From assembly GCF_050459865.1 (NCBI RefSeq), contig NZ_JBCMNM010000026.1, positions 83,294-147,293 of the forward strand: a DNA stretch of 64,000 nt. Reading direction: 5' to 3'. Below the pieces are notes generated by a model that worked only from the letters and a program-made list of their open reading frames with translations, searched no databases and had not been told where the DNA came from. Shown piece by piece: positions 53,630-63,759 of this stretch. This DNA comes from Rummeliibacillus pycnus_B (lineage in GTDB: Bacteria > Bacillota > Bacilli > Bacillales_A > Planococcaceae). A program made the position numbers and the translations under genes. Positions within the stretch are counted from its first letter, which is position 1. The number at the start of each line of letters is the position of its first letter.

Positions 53630-53899
53630 GTATAAATGATATAAAGAAATGCAATGAGCGGGAAAAGTACATTTTTCAAGCAAATTAGGGAATGCACGTC
53701 ATGGACTGAAAGCGTGCATATTGTGTCGATTAATGGAAGTTCACCCCGTTAGCAGCCGCCGGGACCAGTAATAATTACTGTAAAGGTGTGCCGGTGAAAC
53801 GCCGTTAAGTCAATGAAGTGATTGCATGTATTTTTATGCAATAACTAGGGTGGTAACGCGAACAGAACCTCGTCCCTTTTATAGGGGGCGAGTTTTTTT
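53630..53899 (+). ncRNA. T-box riboswitch leader of pheST
   Basis: The T-box sequence AGGGTGGTAACGCG is at 53847-53860. The terminator stem CTCGTCCC / GGGGCGAG-type (53868-53892) is followed by a T-run. The likely specifier codon is TTC (phenylalanine) at 53740-53742. Uncharged tRNA-Phe should promote read-through into pheS and pheT. Confidence 0.92.
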
Positions 53900-53983
53900 A
53901 TGGTTAAAAATATATGCGCCACATAAAAAGGCTTAACTTTGTCACCTGATTTTTTGTTTTATTTTGGAAGGAGGATTTTACAA

Positions 53984-55027
53984 ATGGCAATGGTAGAGGA
54001 ATTAACACAGCTAAAAGAAGAAGTTGTTGCAAAAATCTCATCAACAGAAGATTTGAAGCAACTAAATGAAGTACGAGTTGCATATTTAGGTAAAAAAGGT
54101 CCAATTACGGATTTATTAAAAGGAATGGGGAAACTTCCTGCAGAGGAACGTCCTAAAATGGGTGCTTTAGTCAATGAAGTACGTGCTGAAGTCCAACATA
54201 TCCATGATGAACGTAAAGCAGAACTCGAAGAAAAAGCAATCCAAGAACAATTGGAAAAAGAAGCAATCGATGTGACATTACCAGGTCGACCTGTTAAAGT
54301 GGCAAACGCACATCCATTAACTCGCGTCATTGAAGAAATTGAAGATTTATTCATTTCTATGGGTTATGAAGTTGCAGAAGGACCTGAAGTTGAAAAAGAC
54401 TACTACAACTTCGAGGCATTAAACTTACCAAAAGGTCATCCAGCACGTGATATGCAAGATACTTTCTATATTTCTGAAGAAATTTTATTGCGCACACATA
54501 CGTCTCCAGTTCAAGCTCGTACGATGGAGAAAAAACAAGGTGGATCATTTAAAATTATCTGCCCAGGGAAAGTATTTCGACGTGATAATGATGATGCGAC
54601 ACACTCACATCAATTCACACAAATTGAAGGCTTAGTTATTGGCGAAAATATTCGCATGAGTGACTTAAAAGGTACATTAGACATCTTCGCGAAGAAAATG
54701 TTCGGTGAAGATCGCGAAATCCGTCTACGTCCAAGTTTCTTCCCATTCACAGAACCATCAGTTGAAATGGATATCTCTTGCTTCAAATGTGGAGGCGAAG
54801 GATGTAACGTATGTAAACATACAGGTTGGATTGAAATTCTTGGCGCAGGTATGGTACATCCAAACGTTCTTTCAATGGCAGGTTATGATCCTAAAAAAGT
54901 ATCTGGCTTCGCATTTGGTATGGGACCAGAACGTATTGCAATGTTGAAATATGGGGTGGATGATATCCGTCATTTCTACACAAATGATGTTCGATTCTTA
55001 TCACAATTCCACCGTATTGAAGAGTAA
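53984..55027 (+). CDS. pheS: Phenylalanyl-tRNA synthetase alpha chain
   Basis: A 347-residue class II catalytic subunit. The N-terminal coiled coil (about 5-85) includes VAYLGKKGPITDLLKGM. Catalytic motifs are RTHTSPVQARTM, FRRDNDDATHSHQFTQIEG and SFFPFTEPSVEMDI, and the C-terminal GFAFGMGPERIAMLKYG. The start at 53984 follows GGAAGGAGG; 15 in-frame upstream codons read leader RNA. It forms the alpha2-beta2 enzyme with PheT, 12 bp downstream. Confidence 0.96.
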   Translation: MAMVEELTQLKEEVVAKISSTEDLKQLNEVRVAYLGKKGPITDLLKGMGKLPAEERPKMGALVNEVRAEVQHIHDERKAELEEKAIQEQLEKEAIDVTLPGRPVKVANAHPLTRVIEEIEDLFISMGYEVAEGPEVEKDYYNFEALNLPKGHPARDMQDTFYISEEILLRTHTSPVQARTMEKKQGGSFKIICPGKVFRRDNDDATHSHQFTQIEGLVIGENIRMSDLKGTLDIFAKKMFGEDREIRLRPSFFPFTEPSVEMDISCFKCGGEGCNVCKHTGWIEILGAGMVHPNVLSMAGYDPKKVSGFAFGMGPERIAMLKYGVDDIRHFYTNDVRFLSQFHRIEE

Positions 55028-55039
55028 GGAGGAGTAACG

Positions 55040-57445
55040 ATGTTAGTATCTTTAAAATGGTTGTCACAATATGTTGATTTACAAGGTTTAGAACCGGAAG
55101 TTTTAGCAGAAAAAATTACCCGCTCAGGGATTGAAGTAGAAGGCGTTCATCATTTATCAGATGGCCTTAAAAAAATTATGGTTGGTCAAATCAAAGAATT
55201 GAAAAAACATCCTGATTCAGACCACTTAAATATTTGTCAAGTAGATTTTGGTGAAGAAGAACTATCACAAATCGTTTGTGGTGCGCCAAATGTTGCGGAA
55301 GGTCAAAAAATCGTTGCAGTTCGTCCAAATGGTTACGTTGGTGGTAAAAAAATCAAAAAAGGTAAACTTCGTGGTGAAGTATCAAATGGTATGATTTGCT
55401 CTCTACAAGAATTGGGCATCGAAGGAAAAGTTGTACCGAAAAAATATGCTGAAGGAATCGTTGTATTACCTGAAGATACACCAGTTGGCATGGATGCCAT
55501 TGAAGCATTAGGTTTAGATGATGTGGTTCTTGAATTAGGCTTAACACCAAATCGCTCAGACGCAATGAGCATGTTAGGCGTTGCTTATGAAGTTGCAGCA
55601 ATTCTTTCGGAAGAAATCAAACTTCCAGAAACAACACATGAAGAATCTACTGAAAAAGCAGAAGACGTTTTAAAAGTACGTGTTGATGCACCAGAAGTAA
55701 ATCCAATGTACACAGCAAAAGTTGTGAAAAACGTTAAAATTGCTGAATCACCAATGTGGTTACAACAATACTTAATGGCTGCAGGCGTTCGTCCGCACAA
55801 TAATGTAGTTGATATTACAAATTACATTTTGATGGAATACGGTCAGCCGTTACATGCTTTTGACTACGATGCAATAGGCACAGGTGAAATTGTTGTTCGC
55901 TTAGCAAAAGAAGGCGAACAAATTAAAACATTAGATGAACAAGATCGTGTATTAAATGCGAAAAACCTTGTCATTACAAATGGTAAAGAGCCAGTTGCAA
56001 TAGCTGGAGTAATGGGTGGGCTTGATTCTGAAGTAACTGAAAAAACAACAACGGTTGTTATTGAATCAGCTTATTTCGATGGCTTATCAGTTCGCTATAC
56101 TTCCAAAGACCTTGGCTTACGTAGTGAAGCAAGTGCCCGCTATGAAAAAGGAATCGATCCAAACCGCGTGATTCCTGCAGCAGAACGTGCCGCACAAATG
56201 TTAGCTGAACTAGCAGGTGGGGAAGTATTATCAGGTTCTGTCGTTATCGATGAACTAGATAAAACACCTTCAAAAGTTGTTGTGTCACCTGACTTTGTCA
56301 ATGCACGTTTAGGTATGAAAATTTCTTTAAATGAAATGGTATCTATTCTTAATCGTTTGAAATTTGATGTTGAAACAGCGAATGGCCTTCTATATATTGA
56401 TGCGCCAACACGTCGTCAAGATATCAAAATCGAAGAAGATATCGTAGAAGAAATTGCCCGTTTACACGGTTATGATGAAATTCCTGCAACAGTTCCTGTA
56501 GGTGAATCAAAAGCAGGTGGTTTAAATCCATATCAAGCGAAACGTCGTATCGTTCATCATCAACTACAAGGCTCTGGCTTATATCAAGCACTAACTTATT
56601 CACTTACTTCTGATGAACTTTCACAAAAATACGCATTAGAAACAGCACCAACAACTCGTCTATTAATGCCGATGAGTGAAGAACGTAGTACATTACGCCA
56701 AAGTATTCTTCCACACTTAATCGAAGCTACTAGTTACAATGTTTCACGTCAGCAAGATTCTGTAGCATTATATGAAGTAGGCTCTGTATTCTTAGGTGAA
56801 ACAGAAGAAGGCCTTCCACATGAAGAAGAACATATTGCAGCAGTAATGACTGGTGATTGGGTTAATCATGCTTGGCAAGGTGAGCATAAAAAAGTTGACT
56901 TCTTTGTATTAAAAGGAATCTTGGAATCATTGTTTGCAAAACTTGACTTAACAACTCGGGTTGCATATGAAACAGCAGTAGTAGATGGTTTACATCCTGG
57001 ACGTACAGCGAATGTCTTATTGGATGGTACTCGTATTGGATTCTTAGGACAATTACACCCTGCAGAACAAAAAGCAAATGGCATGAAAGAAACATATGTA
57101 ATGGAATTAAGCCTAAAAGCAATCCTTGCAGCTTCTATTGAACCGCTAGTATATGTTCCAGTTCCTCGTTTCCCATCTATTTCACGAGATATTGCTTTAG
57201 TTGTTGAAAGTGCAACAAAAGCGGCAGATTTAGAAGATATCATCCGTGAAGCAGGCGGTAAATTGTTAAAAGACGTAAGGGTTTTTGACCTTTATGAAGG
57301 AGAAAAAATGGAACAAGGCAAAAAATCAGTTGCCTTCACATTAACTTACTCAACTCCAGAAAGAACACTAACTGATGAAGAAGTAGTAGCAGCACATGAT
57401 AAAGTAGTAGCATCTCTTACTGAATCAGGTGCAGAACTTCGTTAA
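55040..57445 (+). CDS. pheT: Phenylalanyl-tRNA synthetase beta chain
   Basis: An 801-residue beta subunit. Domain order: the EMAP-like tRNA-binding domain (about 40-155, with HPDSDHLNICQVDFG), B3/B4 editing region (about 200-400), B5 (about 405-475), the inactive catalytic-like core, and a C-terminal ferredoxin-fold anticodon-binding domain (about 705-800, with PRFPSISRDIALVV). Ribosome site AGGAGG. Normal length. It is coupled to pheS under the T-box. Confidence 0.96.
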   Translation: MLVSLKWLSQYVDLQGLEPEVLAEKITRSGIEVEGVHHLSDGLKKIMVGQIKELKKHPDSDHLNICQVDFGEEELSQIVCGAPNVAEGQKIVAVRPNGYVGGKKIKKGKLRGEVSNGMICSLQELGIEGKVVPKKYAEGIVVLPEDTPVGMDAIEALGLDDVVLELGLTPNRSDAMSMLGVAYEVAAILSEEIKLPETTHEESTEKAEDVLKVRVDAPEVNPMYTAKVVKNVKIAESPMWLQQYLMAAGVRPHNNVVDITNYILMEYGQPLHAFDYDAIGTGEIVVRLAKEGEQIKTLDEQDRVLNAKNLVITNGKEPVAIAGVMGGLDSEVTEKTTTVVIESAYFDGLSVRYTSKDLGLRSEASARYEKGIDPNRVIPAAERAAQMLAELAGGEVLSGSVVIDELDKTPSKVVVSPDFVNARLGMKISLNEMVSILNRLKFDVETANGLLYIDAPTRRQDIKIEEDIVEEIARLHGYDEIPATVPVGESKAGGLNPYQAKRRIVHHQLQGSGLYQALTYSLTSDELSQKYALETAPTTRLLMPMSEERSTLRQSILPHLIEATSYNVSRQQDSVALYEVGSVFLGETEEGLPHEEEHIAAVMTGDWVNHAWQGEHKKVDFFVLKGILESLFAKLDLTTRVAYETAVVDGLHPGRTANVLLDGTRIGFLGQLHPAEQKANGMKETYVMELSLKAILAASIEPLVYVPVPRFPSISRDIALVVESATKAADLEDIIREAGGKLLKDVRVFDLYEGEKMEQGKKSVAFTLTYSTPERTLTDEEVVAAHDKVVASLTESGAELR

Positions 57446-57456
57446 GAAACTGAAAA

Positions 57457-57494
57457 AAAGGTGGTAGCGATTAAATTGCTATCGCCTTTTTTAT
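57457..57494 (+). terminator. Terminator after pheT
   Basis: Stem GGTGGTAGC / GCTATCGCC (with G-U pairs), 8-base loop, then TTTTTT. Confidence 0.85.
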
Positions 57495-57859
57495 TTATTT
57501 GTAATACATTTTTAATATTTAGTAATATAATCTAACACAAAATGAATATATATGATATATATATTAATCTTGGAAATTTGTAAAATATAAGTAATTTATT
57601 GTTTGTAATGTTATATGATTATGATATAATTTCAAAAAGAGTTGTCAGACTTTAAGGAAAATTATAATATATTTAGAAAATAAACAAAATTGTAAAGATT
57701 ATATTAAATTTTATAGACATTTTTGTAAAATATGTTATATTAATAAAAATAATAAATTTAGAGAGTCGAAATATCTAATGCTTGAACACTGCGTAGTGAC
57801 TCACAAAATATTAAACAAAAAATTTTGAATTTTCAATTTGTTTAGGAGGGGGCATACAT
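57495..57859 (+). promoter_or_regulatory. AT-rich opp operon upstream region
   Basis: About 365 bp of very AT-rich DNA with no gene. A perfect TATAAT (57625-57630) has TTGTAA 16 bp before it. Phrases of the type TTGTAAAATAT recur several times. Near the operon, CACTGCGTAGTG forms a small hairpin, and GAATTTTCAATTTG loosely resembles a CodY box. The main promoter was not fixed with certainty. Confidence 0.5.
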
Positions 57860-58888
57860 TTGAAAACATCTGAAAATATATTGAACATTAATCATTTACA
57901 TACTAGTTTCAGAGTTAAAGATCATTACTATGACGCAGTAGATGATGTTTCACTTACTTTGAAAGAAAACGAAGTGCTTGCTATTGTAGGAGAATCTGGA
58001 TGTGGCAAAAGTACATTGGCTACATCGATTGTGGGGCTCCATCCTCCAGGAAATACAAAAATTACAGGCGAAATTTTATATAACGGACGTAATATTGTAA
58101 ATTTTAAAGAAGATGAGTTAAATGAAATTCGTGGAAATGATATTGGTTTTATCTTCCAAGATCCGCTTTCTGCATTAAATCCATTAATGAGGATTGGAGA
58201 TCAAATTGAAGAAACGTTAGTATACCATACAAAATTAAATGAAAAACAACGTCAGAAACGAGTTCTCGAACTTTTAAATCAGGTAGGAATTAATAAACCA
58301 GAGCTTGTTTCTAAACAATTCCCACATCAGTTATCAGGCGGTATGCGTCAGCGTGTCATGATTGCGATTGCGATAGCGTGTAAACCAAAGATCATGATTG
58401 CTGATGAACCAACAACAGCACTTGATGTAACAATCCAGGCACAAATTTTGGATTTATTAAAAGAATTACAAGATGAAACCGATGCAGGAATTATTTTGAT
58501 TACACACGACTTAGGTGTTGTCGCTGAAATAGCAGATCGTGTAGCAGTAATGTATGCTGGTGAAATTATAGAGATAGCATCAGTTGAAGAATTATTCAAG
58601 AATCCAAAGCATCCATACACACGTTCATTATTAAATTCAATTCCACAAGCGGATAGCGAAAAGGATCGACTAGAAGTAATTCATGGTATGGTACCTTCTC
58701 TTACAAAATTACCACGAACGGGTTGTCGCTTTTCAGCACGAATTCCATGGATTTCGGAATCTGCACATGAGGAAAAACCAGAATTACACGAAATTACTCC
58801 GGGGCATTTTGTTCGATGTACCTGTTGGAAACACTTCCACTTTAAAGGGGAAAAGGAGGGTGCATCTAATGAGCTTTATGCAAATTAA
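57860..58888 (+). CDS. oppD: Oligopeptide ABC transporter ATPase OppD
   Basis: A 342-residue ATPase. Walker A is GESGCGKST, the signature is LSGGMRQRVMIAIAIA, Walker B is IMIADEPTTALD, and the H-loop is LITHDLG. The C-terminal oligopeptide extension (about 265-340) has the cysteines CRF and CTCW that can bind an Fe-S cluster in this family. Start is TTG behind AGGAGGGGG. It overlaps oppF by 20 bp. In some genomes this subfamily is named dppD or appD. Confidence 0.92.
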   Translation: MKTSENILNINHLHTSFRVKDHYYDAVDDVSLTLKENEVLAIVGESGCGKSTLATSIVGLHPPGNTKITGEILYNGRNIVNFKEDELNEIRGNDIGFIFQDPLSALNPLMRIGDQIEETLVYHTKLNEKQRQKRVLELLNQVGINKPELVSKQFPHQLSGGMRQRVMIAIAIACKPKIMIADEPTTALDVTIQAQILDLLKELQDETDAGIILITHDLGVVAEIADRVAVMYAGEIIEIASVEELFKNPKHPYTRSLLNSIPQADSEKDRLEVIHGMVPSLTKLPRTGCRFSARIPWISESAHEEKPELHEITPGHFVRCTCWKHFHFKGEKEGASNELYAN

Positions 58889-59816
58889 GGATCTATGTGT
58901 ACACTATCCAGTACGAGGAGGATTTTTCAACACAGTCGTTGATCATGTGTACGCTGTTGATGGAGTATCAATGGAATTTGAAAAAGGCAAAACATATGGA
59001 CTTGTAGGTGAATCAGGCTCAGGCAAGTCGACAACAGGTAAAGCTATTATCGGTCTAGAAAAAATTACATCTGGTCAAATATTATATGAAGGTGAAGATG
59101 TAACAAATCGTCGACGAAAACGAAATAGTGCATATAACCGTGAGATCCAAATGATTTTCCAAGATTCTTCATCTAGTATGAATCCAAGAAAAAGAGTAAT
59201 GGATATTATTGCAGAGCCTATTCGTAACTTTACAAATTTGAGCGATAAAGAAGAGCGTAGACGTATTATTGAACTTCTAGAAATTGTCGGAATGTCAGAA
59301 GAGGCAATGTACAAATATCCACATGAATTCTCAGGTGGGCAACGTCAACGTTTAGGAATTGCCAGAGCAGTTGCGTGTAATCCTAAAATGATAATTGCTG
59401 ATGAACCTGTATCAGCTCTTGACTTATCTGTACAAGCTCAAGTACTAAACTTTATGAAAGATATTCAGACAGAGTATGGTCTTAGCTATTTATTTATTTC
59501 ACATGATTTAGGTGTAGTTAGACATATGTGCGACCATATTTCAATAATGTATAAAGGGCGTTTTGTTGAAACAGGAACAAGAGAGGATATTTATCATGAT
59601 CCTCGCCATATTTACACGAACCGATTATTATCTGCTATTCCAAATATTGAACCTGAGACTAGAAATGAGCGTAAAAAAATTCGTCAAAAGGTTGAAGCTT
59701 CATATCACGAAGATCAGCACAAATACTATGATGATAATGGGAAAGTTTATCCGCTAAAAGAAATTACCCCAAGACACCATGTTGCAATGATGGCAACTGA
59801 GAAGGGGGGTATATAG
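58869..59816 (+). CDS. oppF: Oligopeptide ABC transporter ATPase OppF
   Basis: A 315-residue ATPase partner. Walker A is GESGSGKST, the signature is FSGGQRQRLGIARAV, Walker B is MIIADEPVSALD, and the H-loop is FISHDLG. The start MSFMQIKDLCVHYP at 58869 follows AAAGGAGG; 62 in-frame upstream codons lie inside oppD and are unsupported. It ends one base before oppB. Confidence 0.93.
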   Translation: MSFMQIKDLCVHYPVRGGFFNTVVDHVYAVDGVSMEFEKGKTYGLVGESGSGKSTTGKAIIGLEKITSGQILYEGEDVTNRRRKRNSAYNREIQMIFQDSSSSMNPRKRVMDIIAEPIRNFTNLSDKEERRRIIELLEIVGMSEEAMYKYPHEFSGGQRQRLGIARAVACNPKMIIADEPVSALDLSVQAQVLNFMKDIQTEYGLSYLFISHDLGVVRHMCDHISIMYKGRFVETGTREDIYHDPRHIYTNRLLSAIPNIEPETRNERKKIRQKVEASYHEDQHKYYDDNGKVYPLKEITPRHHVAMMATEKGGI

Positions 59817-59817
59817 T

Positions 59818-60780
59818 ATGTGGAAAACAATTATTAGACGGGTACTTGTCATGATTCCTCAATTATTTGTACTAAGTATGCTTGTATTTATAATGGCAAA
59901 GTTCATGCCAGGGGATCCATTTACTGGATTGATTACACCAGAAACGGATCCGAACCGAATTGAAGAATTACGACAAGCTGCAGGCTTCTATGATCCATGG
60001 TATGTACAATATTGGCACTGGATTTCAAATGCATTTCATGGAGACTTTGGAGATAGTTACTCATTTAAAGTGAGTGTAGCTTCACTCATTGGTGAGCGTG
60101 GTTTGAATACATTATGGTTATCTTTACTTAGCGTCATTTTAGTATATGTGATTGCCATTCCACTAGGGGTTTTGGCTGGTCGCTATCAAAACTCATTACT
60201 TGATAAATCAGTTGTTCTTTATAGCTTTATTAGCTATGCGATTCCCACATTTGTATTATCTTTGATTTTCTTATTTATTTTCGGGTATCAATTTGAATGG
60301 TTCCCAACATCAGGAACTGTGGATGTAAAATATGATCCCGGAACTTTGGGATACTACGGGAATAAAATTTATCATTTACTGTTACCTGCTATTACTTACG
60401 CTTTACTTGGTACGACAGGGGTTATTCAATATCTTCGTTCAGAGATTATCGATGCAAAGACACAAGATTATGTGAAAACTGCTCGTAGTAAAGGTATTCC
60501 GATGAGAAAAGTGTATTCTCGTCACATATTCAGAAATTCACTTTTACCAATTGCAGCATTCTTAGGCTTTACGATTACTGGTTTGCTTGGTGGTTCTGTT
60601 TTCATTGAGACAATCTTCGGATATCCAGGAATGGGACAGCTATTCATACAGGCGATTTCAGCACGAGACTATAGTGTAATTACAACACTTGTATTGTTAT
60701 TTGGCTTCTTAACATTATTAGGTAGTCTATTATCCGACATTATTATGAGTATTGTCGATCCAAGAATTCGAATAGATTAA
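59818..60780 (+). CDS. oppB: Oligopeptide ABC transporter permease OppB
   Basis: A 320-residue permease with six hydrophobic segments. It starts WKTIIRRVLVMIPQLF, and the binding-protein-dependent transport motif is DYVKTARSKGIPMRKVYSRH. The extracellular segment after TM1 (PGDPFTGLITPE) fits the OppB type. The ATG begins 1 base after the oppF stop, with GGGGGTA upstream. Confidence 0.93.
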   Translation: MWKTIIRRVLVMIPQLFVLSMLVFIMAKFMPGDPFTGLITPETDPNRIEELRQAAGFYDPWYVQYWHWISNAFHGDFGDSYSFKVSVASLIGERGLNTLWLSLLSVILVYVIAIPLGVLAGRYQNSLLDKSVVLYSFISYAIPTFVLSLIFLFIFGYQFEWFPTSGTVDVKYDPGTLGYYGNKIYHLLLPAITYALLGTTGVIQYLRSEIIDAKTQDYVKTARSKGIPMRKVYSRHIFRNSLLPIAAFLGFTITGLLGGSVFIETIFGYPGMGQLFIQAISARDYSVITTLVLLFGFLTLLGSLLSDIIMSIVDPRIRID

Positions 60781-60815
60781 AAACCACAATAATAGTTAAG
60801 GAGAGGTGACTTCAT

Positions 60816-61718
60816 ATGCAAAAAATACAAGAGAGAACGATTGAACTTGATGGAACGCCTGCGACAGGGTTTAAAGTTATCTGGCGTGAATTTAAAAAAG
60901 ATAAAATTGCGATGTTATCGCTAATCATATTATTTATGATAATTTTCGGTGTTTTAATTTGGGCACCATTTATCGATCAAGAAAAATTAATGAAAATTAG
61001 TTTATTAGATGAATTTGCGAAACCGGGTACGAATGGTTTTATCCTTGGTGCTGACCAAGGAGGGAGTGATGTATTAGGTCAATTGATTATTGGTGCTCGC
61101 AATTCAATTGCGATAGCTATTGTTATTACGCTGATTACGGGTGTACTTGGTATAGCAATTGGCATTATTACTGGGTACTATGGCGGTATGATTGACAATA
61201 TATTCATGCGTATTATTGATTTCTTTATGACTTTACCAACTTTGATGATTATCATTGTTTTCGTTACGATTGTTCCAAAATACAATGTAATCACTTTTAT
61301 ATTAATTATGAGTTTATTCTTATGGGTTGGGACGGCGAGGCTTGTCCGAAGTAAAGCATTATCCGAATCTAGACGAGATTATGTGAATGCTTCTAAAACA
61401 ATGGGAACAAGTGATTTTGCGATTATGTTTAAAGGCATTATGCCGAATTTAAGCTCAATATTAATCGTTGAGATGACTTTAAACTTTGCGGGGAATGTGG
61501 GGATTGAAACAGGTTTATCATTCCTTGGATTTGGATTACCACCTACAACACCTAGTTTAGGTACACTCGTAAGTTATGCAAGTAATCCAATGGTATTATC
61601 TGAGAAGTGGTGGGTATGGTTACCAGCATCAATATTAATATTGGTATTGATGTTAGGCATAAATTATGTTGGGCAGGCTTTACGTCGTTCAGCTGATGCA
61701 AAACAAAGATTAGGATAA
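60816..61718 (+). CDS. oppC: Oligopeptide ABC transporter permease OppC
   Basis: A 300-residue permease partner with an N-terminal cytoplasmic tail (FKVIWREFKKDKIAM) and six hydrophobic segments. The coupling motif region is RDYVNASKTMGTSDF, and GADQGGSDVLGQLIIGARNS follows TM1. The ATG follows AGGAGAGG. It is 16 bp upstream of oppA. Confidence 0.93.
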   Translation: MQKIQERTIELDGTPATGFKVIWREFKKDKIAMLSLIILFMIIFGVLIWAPFIDQEKLMKISLLDEFAKPGTNGFILGADQGGSDVLGQLIIGARNSIAIAIVITLITGVLGIAIGIITGYYGGMIDNIFMRIIDFFMTLPTLMIIIVFVTIVPKYNVITFILIMSLFLWVGTARLVRSKALSESRRDYVNASKTMGTSDFAIMFKGIMPNLSSILIVEMTLNFAGNVGIETGLSFLGFGLPPTTPSLGTLVSYASNPMVLSEKWWVWLPASILILVLMLGINYVGQALRRSADAKQRLG

Positions 61719-61734
61719 CAAAGGAGGAGATTGG

Positions 61735-63552
61735 ATGAAGAAGAGGAAATGGTTTTTACTTTCTTTAGTTTGTGCATTAATGCTTGCACTAGCCGCATGT
61801 GGTGGCTCAGGTTCAGATACTAAAGAAGGTGCAAAAGAAGGCGGAAAAGAAAATGGTAAAGAAAAAGTAGACAAAAGTTTACTACCAATTGAAGCAAAAA
61901 ATGATGGTGAACCAATTAAAGGGGGAACTTTAAAAGTTGGTTTAGTTACAGATACACCATTCCAAGGTATCTTCAACTGGGAACTGTATGAAGATAATTA
62001 TGATGCAGAAATTATGAATTATGCATCAAACTCAATATTCCCTACAAAAGAAGATTTCTTAATTTCTGATAATGGATTAGGAAAATTAAAAGTAGATGCA
62101 GCTGCAAAAAAAGCTACTGTAACGATTAAAGAAGGCGTAAAATGGTCTGATGGTGAACCATTCACAATTGATGACGTTATTTTCCCTTACTATATCATTG
62201 CTGATAAAGATTACACTGGTGTTCGTTTTGATTCAGATTTCCAAAACATCGTTGGAACGAAAGAATACCATAGCGGGAAAGCAAAAGAAATTTCAGGTAT
62301 TAAAAAAGTCGATGATTACACAATGGAAATTTCATTTAAGAAAATATCACCAGCAATCTATTCTGGTGGTGATGGCTTATGGGGTTATGCTGCTCCGAAA
62401 CATCAATTAAAAGATATCAAAATCAAAGATTTAGTAAAATCTGATGCGGTGCGTAAAACACCTGCAACACTTGGTGCGTTCGTAGTTGATAAAGTAGTAA
62501 ATGGTGAATCAGTTCAATTCGTAGCAAACGAAAACTACTGGAAAGGTAGACCAAAACTAGATAAAGTAGTTTTAGAAGTAGTACCATCAGCTTCAGCTGC
62601 AGCAGCAATAAAAGCTGGTAAATATGACGTAATAAGTGAATATAAAGCAAATGATTACCAAGCAATCAAAGATTTCGATAATATTGATATCTTAGGTCGT
62701 GATGAATTAGCTTATTCTTACCTAGGTTTCAAATTAGGTAAATATGATACTAAAAAGGGTATTAATGTTACAGATCCAAACGCTAAAATGGGTGATGTGA
62801 AATTACGCCAAGCAATCGCTTATGCGATGGATATTGAACAAGTAACAGAAGCTTATTATGATGGACTTCGTACACGTGCAAACTCTTTAATTCCGCCGGT
62901 ATTCCAAAGCTTCTATAATGATTCATTAAAAGGCTATAATTACGATCCAGAGAAAGCAAAAAAACTACTGGATGAAGCAGGTTATAAAGATACAAACAAA
63001 GATGGATATCGTGAAGATCCAAAGGGTAAAGAATTTACAATTAAGATAGCTACAATGGCTGGCTCTGATAAAGATGCGAAAATCGATCAATTCTACATCC
63101 AAAACTGGAAAGACGTTGGTCTAAAAGTAGAATATACAACTGGACGTCCAATCGAATTCAATAGCTTCTACGATAAAGTTCAAGCTGATGACAAGGAAAT
63201 CGACATGTTCATGGCTGCATGGGGTACAGGTACTAACCCATCTCCAATGGGTCTATACTCTAAAGAAGCACAGTTTAACTTTAGCCGTACTGTGTCTGAT
63301 GAGCTAACTACTTTATTGAATGATATCGATTCAGAAGCTGCTATGGATCCTAAATACCGTGGTGAAGCATTCGCTAAGTGGCAAAATTATATGAGTGAGC
63401 AAGCAACTACAATTCCAACATACTTCCGAACTGAGATTATTCCAGTCAATAAACGTGTAAAAAATTGGAATATTGACTACTTACATGCAACAATGGATGA
63501 TCTTCAAAATGTTGAATTAACTGCAGATGAACCAGTAAAATCAACTAAATAA
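61735..63552 (+). CDS. oppA: Oligopeptide-binding lipoprotein OppA
   Basis: A 605-residue substrate-binding lipoprotein. The signal peptide ends in LAAC (Cys22), followed by a charged glycine/lysine tether. The type II SBP_bac_5 fold is marked by GGTLKVGL near 62, VKWSDGEPFTIDDVIF and LRQAIAYAMDIEQV. It is last in oppDFBCA, whereas many opp operons place oppA first. Strong AGGAGG site. The peptide length range cannot be read from sequence. Confidence 0.92.
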   Translation: MKKRKWFLLSLVCALMLALAACGGSGSDTKEGAKEGGKENGKEKVDKSLLPIEAKNDGEPIKGGTLKVGLVTDTPFQGIFNWELYEDNYDAEIMNYASNSIFPTKEDFLISDNGLGKLKVDAAAKKATVTIKEGVKWSDGEPFTIDDVIFPYYIIADKDYTGVRFDSDFQNIVGTKEYHSGKAKEISGIKKVDDYTMEISFKKISPAIYSGGDGLWGYAAPKHQLKDIKIKDLVKSDAVRKTPATLGAFVVDKVVNGESVQFVANENYWKGRPKLDKVVLEVVPSASAAAAIKAGKYDVISEYKANDYQAIKDFDNIDILGRDELAYSYLGFKLGKYDTKKGINVTDPNAKMGDVKLRQAIAYAMDIEQVTEAYYDGLRTRANSLIPPVFQSFYNDSLKGYNYDPEKAKKLLDEAGYKDTNKDGYREDPKGKEFTIKIATMAGSDKDAKIDQFYIQNWKDVGLKVEYTTGRPIEFNSFYDKVQADDKEIDMFMAAWGTGTNPSPMGLYSKEAQFNFSRTVSDELTTLLNDIDSEAAMDPKYRGEAFAKWQNYMSEQATTIPTYFRTEIIPVNKRVKNWNIDYLHATMDDLQNVELTADEPVKSTK

Positions 63553-63566
63553 TTATTTTGAATCAG

Positions 63567-63613
63567 AAAAAGGTGCCAATGAGGAACAATATGTTTTCCA
63601 TTGGCACTTTTTT
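63567..63613 (+). terminator. Terminator after oppA
   Basis: Stem AAAAAGGTGCCAATG / CATTGGCACTTTTTT with a 17-base loop. Confidence 0.9.
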
Positions 63614-63615
63614 AT

Positions 63616-63759
63616 ATGATTTGCAAAGATTATCTATCGATGCTTGTTGGAGGAATTACAACCGTAACAATAGGTTCAGTTGTAATTGCAATATTCTTAT
63701 TAAAACATTGCAAAAAAGGAATCCATGAGAATTCTGTTCATGGATTCCTTTCATTTTAA
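63616..63759 (+). CDS. Possible small single-span membrane peptide
   Basis: A 47-codon open frame (ATG at 63616, TAA at 63757). The first half is MICKDYLSMLVGG, followed by a hydrophobic stretch TVTIGSVVIAIFLL and a basic KHCKK, so it could span the membrane once. Its last codons run through a hairpin. There is no clear ribosome site and it begins right after the oppA terminator. It may be chance or a relic; size and charge pattern recall small holin-like or type I toxins. I recognise no family. Confidence 0.25.
   Translation: MICKDYLSMLVGGITTVTIGSVVIAIFLLKHCKKGIHENSVHGFLSF
63715..63756 (+). terminator. Hairpin with T-run after the small open frame
   Basis: 14-bp perfect stem AAAGGAATCCATGA / TCATGGATTCCTTT with a 9-base loop and TTTCATTTT after it. 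The A-run before the stem would also serve transcription from the right. Confidence 0.75.

Noticed and set aside
57636..57657. Half-site similarity to the FadR-like operator (GTCAGAC) before opp
   Set aside because: Only the left half matches; the right arm is lost.
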